A stretch of 7,877 bases of DNA. Source: Bacilli bacterium (GTDB lineage Bacteria > Bacillota_I > Bacilli_A > ML615J-28 > CAG-313). Made by a program: the position numbers and the translations under genes. The notes under the pieces are model-generated. The model did no database searches. It had not been told where the DNA came from and saw nothing but the letters and a program-made list of their open reading frames with translations. The DNA lies in NCBI GenBank assembly GCA_900770645.1, contig CAAGKY010000198.1, positions 1 through 7,877 on the forward strand, read 5' to 3'. Shown here one piece after another: positions 5,683 through 7,877 of the stretch (the stretch's first letter is position 1; the number at the start of each line of letters is the position of its first letter).

Positions 5683-6567
5683 ATGAAACCTAATGTTTAT
5701 TTTATAAATGAAATATCAAAAGAAGCTTTAATGAAAGTATATGAAGCTCTAAATAAAAATCTTGATGGCAATGTTGCTGTTAAAGTTCACTCAGGAGAAA
5801 AAGGAAATCAAAACTTTTTACATCCAGAATTTATGAAAGAAATCATTGAACATGTAAATGGAACAGTAGTTGAATGTAATACCGCATATGATGGTGAAAG
5901 AAATGAAACTGCTAAACATAAAGCATTAATGGAAGAGCATGGTTGGAGTAAATATTTTAATGTTGATATATTAGATGAAACAGAAGATTTAGTTTTAAAA
6001 ATTGAAGATGGAATGGCTATCGATAAAAACTATGTTGGGAAAAATATTGAAAAATATGATTCAATGTTAGTTATTTCTCATTTTAAAGGTCATCCAATGG
6101 GAGGATATGGTGGTGCTATTAAGCAATTATCAATAGGTTGTGCATCAACAGCTGGTAAATGTTATATCCATTCAGCCGGTAAAGTAGTAGATCAAAATGT
6201 TTTATGGAGTAATACTGCGCCTCAAAATAAATTCTTAGAAGCAATGGCAGATGCTGCTAAATCAGTAGTGGATTATTTACAAGGTAGAATACTATATATT
6301 AATATTATGTGTAATATGTCAGTTGACTGTGATTGTTGTAGTGTTGCGGAAGACCCATGTATGAAAGATATTGGAATTCTTGCATCAACTGATCCTGTCG
6401 CAATCGACCAAGCTTGTATCGATTTAGTTAACGCAAGTACTGATGAAGGAAAAGAACATTTCTTAGAAAGAGTTAACTCACGAAATGGTGTTTATACAAT
6501 CGAAGTAGCTGAAAAAATTGGTTTAGGTTGTCGTAAATATAATTTAATTAATATAAGCAAAAGATAA
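5683..6567 (+). CDS. DUF362-domain protein, short form with cysteine cluster
   Basis: This 294-residue, apparently cytoplasmic protein has no signal peptide. It matches the DUF362 family through VAVKVHSGE near the N-terminus, HFKGHPMGGYGGAIKQL (133-149) with SIGCAS next, and the C-terminal block DIGILASTDPVAIDQAC. A cysteine-rich stretch lies at C210, C216, C218, C219 and C226 (C-x5-C-x-C-C-x6-C) and could bind a metal or iron-sulfur cluster. Many family members of about 370 residues end in a 4Fe-4S ferredoxin domain; this one lacks it. The biochemical function of the family is not established, although several members sit near redox or cofactor genes. AAAGGAG at 5669-5675 gives a 7-nt spacer to the ATG. 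The next gene has its own promoter, so this one is probably transcribed alone. The family call is strong; the function is unknown. Confidence 0.85.
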   Translation: MKPNVYFINEISKEALMKVYEALNKNLDGNVAVKVHSGEKGNQNFLHPEFMKEIIEHVNGTVVECNTAYDGERNETAKHKALMEEHGWSKYFNVDILDETEDLVLKIEDGMAIDKNYVGKNIEKYDSMLVISHFKGHPMGGYGGAIKQLSIGCASTAGKCYIHSAGKVVDQNVLWSNTAPQNKFLEAMADAAKSVVDYLQGRILYINIMCNMSVDCDCCSVAEDPCMKDIGILASTDPVAIDQACIDLVNASTDEGKEHFLERVNSRNGVYTIEVAEKIGLGCRKYNLINISKR

Positions 6568-6585
6568 ACACAAAAACTAAAAAAA

Positions 6586-6594
6586 TGGTATAAT
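6586..6594 (+). promoter_or_regulatory. Extended -10 promoter for the MscS-type gene
   Basis: TGGTATAAT (6586-6594) is an extended -10 element 19 bp after the DUF362 stop codon. The upstream TAAACA (6565-6570) is only a weak -35 at an 18-bp spacing. The predicted start, near 6601, falls at the beginning of the ribosome site, so the leader would be very short (about 16 nt). The same TGGTATAAT element occurs at 4047-4055. Confidence 0.6.
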
Positions 6595-6600
6595 AATTAA

Positions 6601-6610
6601 AAAGGTGGTG
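6601..6610 (+). promoter_or_regulatory. Ribosome binding site that decides the MscS start
   Basis: AAAGGTGGTG differs at one base from the ideal AAAGGAGGTG and stands 6 nt before the ATG at 6617. The two in-frame GTG codons at 6605 and 6608 lie inside this ribosome site, so they are not plausible starts. Confidence 0.8.
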
Positions 6611-6616
6611 TTTAAA

Positions 6617-7504
6617 ATGTTTGAGTTTATTTCAAAATTATTTTTAACTGATACAGCCGGTAGTGAAGAAGTAGTAGAAGAAGCAACAAAAATTGATTTT
6701 TCTGAACTATTAAATCAAGTCATTGCATGGCTTACTACAGAAGGTTTAAAATTAGTATTAGGTCTTATTGTATTATTAATAGTATTTAAAATTATTAATG
6801 GTATTTCAAGAAGAGTTAAGAAAAGAATGGAAAAGAAAAATCGTGATAAAACAATCACTCAAGTTCTTTTTAAATTAATTCGTTATGGTGGTAAAGGTTT
6901 AGTGTTCTTAGCATTCCTAGGATTTATCGGAATCGATACAGCCGGTATTGGAACAGTTATTGCATCTTTAGGTGTAGGTGTTGGTTTAGCTCTTCAAGGA
7001 TCATTAAGTAATCTTGCAGGGGGAATAGTTATTTTAATTATGCGTCCATTTAAAATTGGGGATTATATTGCTGCTCAAGGAGAATCAGGAACAGTTGAAG
7101 AAATTAGTATTTTCTACACATATATGATTACTCCAGATAATAAAGTAGTAATGATTCCAAATGGTACACTTGCTAACGGATCAATTGTAAACTACTCAAC
7201 TAAAGATTTACGCCGTGTTGATTTTGAATTCTCTATTAGTTATGATGAAGATTTCGAAAAAGCAAAGAAAGTTATTTACGAAGTAATCGAAAATACAAAA
7301 GGTGCTTTATTAGATCCTCAACCACTTGTACGTGTTATTAGTCATGGAGAAAGTACAATTAATATTGTAACTAGAGTTTGGACAGAAAATGCTAATTACT
7401 GGAATGTTTACTTTGATATGATGGAAGCAATTAAGAAGAGTTTTGATAATTCTAATATTGAAATCCCTTATAATCAATTAGATGTACATATTAAAAATAA
7501 ATAG
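6617..7504 (+). CDS. MscS-family small-conductance mechanosensitive channel
   Basis: This is a 295-residue inner-membrane channel that would release solutes when membrane tension rises under hypo-osmotic shock. An acidic N-terminal stretch (about 11-30) precedes TM1 (about 44-62), a basic loop (RRVKKRMEKK), TM2 (about 92-107) and the glycine/alanine-rich pore helix TM3 with GVGVGLALQG (119-128) and NLAGGIVIL. The beta domain follows immediately with RPFKIGDYI (143-151), SGTVEEI and the hallmark IPNG (180-183), then a cytoplasmic alpha/beta domain containing RVDFEFSISY. Length and layout are typical of the MscS (YggB) family, and nothing appears missing. The start is the ATG after AAAGGTGGTG. 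It has its own extended -10 promoter, and coaX starts 8 nt after its TAG, so the two are probably co-transcribed. Confidence 0.92.
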   Translation: MFEFISKLFLTDTAGSEEVVEEATKIDFSELLNQVIAWLTTEGLKLVLGLIVLLIVFKIINGISRRVKKRMEKKNRDKTITQVLFKLIRYGGKGLVFLAFLGFIGIDTAGIGTVIASLGVGVGLALQGSLSNLAGGIVILIMRPFKIGDYIAAQGESGTVEEISIFYTYMITPDNKVVMIPNGTLANGSIVNYSTKDLRRVDFEFSISYDEDFEKAKKVIYEVIENTKGALLDPQPLVRVISHGESTINIVTRVWTENANYWNVYFDMMEAIKKSFDNSNIEIPYNQLDVHIKNK

Positions 7505-7512
7505 GAGTTTTT

Positions 7513-7877
7513 ATGTTATTGTGCTTAGATATTGGTAATACTAATATTGTAATGGGTATTACTGATAATACCAAAATTATTGAAAAATATCGCTTTGCGA
7601 CTAACACACTAATTACTGAAGATGAATACGCAGTAAAATTTATTGAGTGTATTAAAGGAAGTAAATATAGCGTAAAAGATATTACAGGAGTCATTATTTC
7701 ATCAGTAGTTCCTTCACTTGATGTAATTATGAAAAGTGCATTTGAAAAATATTTTCATATTACACCTATATATATAGGTCCAGGTATTAAAAATGGAATG
7801 AATATTAAAATTGAAAATCCTAAGCAACTAGGAGCAGATTTATTAGTCGGTGCAGTTGCAGCTTATAATAAGTATAA
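7513..7877 (+). CDS. coaX: Type III pantothenate kinase, N-terminal part (runs off the window)
   Basis: The first 121 codons of CoaX are present; the rest lies beyond the window. CoaX phosphorylates pantothenate with ATP in the first step of coenzyme A synthesis, in the cytoplasm. The actin-like ATPase fold is shown by the phosphate-binding DIGNTN at residues 6-11, the strand VIISSVVPSL, the IYIGPGIKNGMNIKIENP block, and GADLLVGAVAAY (107-118), which carries the catalytic-region aspartate D109. Many family members have GADR here, whereas this one has GADL. I recall GADL or GSDL variants in some Clostridia, so the change is probably natural. The ATG at 7513 follows AGGAG (7503-7507), which overlaps the upstream TAG; the gap to the channel gene is only 8 nt, so translational coupling is likely. 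Confidence 0.93.
   Translation, partial: MLLCLDIGNTNIVMGITDNTKIIEKYRFATNTLITEDEYAVKFIECIKGSKYSVKDITGVIISSVVPSLDVIMKSAFEKYFHITPIYIGPGIKNGMNIKIENPKQLGADLLVGAVAAYNKY

Noticed and set aside
6605..6607. GTG start adding four residues to the MscS protein
   Set aside because: The GTG is part of the AAAGGTGGTG ribosome site; the ATG at 6617 is at the right distance from it.
7491..7694. Minus-strand open frame of 67 codons
   Set aside because: It is antisense to coaX, whose DIGNTN motif and ribosome site are unmistakable.

Overview
This is an AT-rich window (roughly 30% GC by eye). Every complete gene is on the + strand, Shine-Dalgarno sequences are strong (AGGAGG or close to it) and promoters look like sigma-70/sigma-A. 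All seven visible stop codons are TAA or TAG, but tryptophan is always TGG, so the standard bacterial code applies. This suits a low-GC Bacillota or a standard-code relative of the Mollicutes (for example an Acholeplasma/Izemoplasma, Haloplasma or Turicibacter type organism). The exact lineage cannot be fixed from this sequence alone.

Region 1 (1-3691) is a tight operon. It starts with a 5'-truncated fusion of a GNAT acetyltransferase to a PTS_EIIC_2-type membrane domain. A duplicated DUF1538 membrane protein follows (the UmpAB-type antiporter family), then two small P-II-like proteins that overlap by 8 bp, and finally a clear intrinsic terminator. The layout reads as two membrane transporters with P-II-type regulators. 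The link between DUF1538 and the P-II proteins is the most convincing functional pairing.

Region 2 (3692-5682) holds one gene between two non-coding stretches. The gene is a stand-alone AlbA_2/HATPase_c_4/winged-helix regulator of the type often mis-annotated as RecG-like helicase. Its promoter is bracketed by a perfect 10-bp inverted repeat (TATTTGGTCA / TGACCAAATA). The same 10-mer recurs four times at a 12-bp period inside the gene's own coding sequence, where it encodes the DQI-N repeats. I consider this the most interesting signal in the window. The upstream gap also holds a near-consensus promoter with no gene behind it. The downstream gap holds direct repeats and inverted repeats.

Region 3 (5683-7877) looks like core genome: a short DUF362 protein with a cysteine cluster, an MscS-family mechanosensitive channel with its own extended -10 promoter, and the 5' part of coaX (type III pantothenate kinase), which begins 8 nt after the channel gene and runs off the window.
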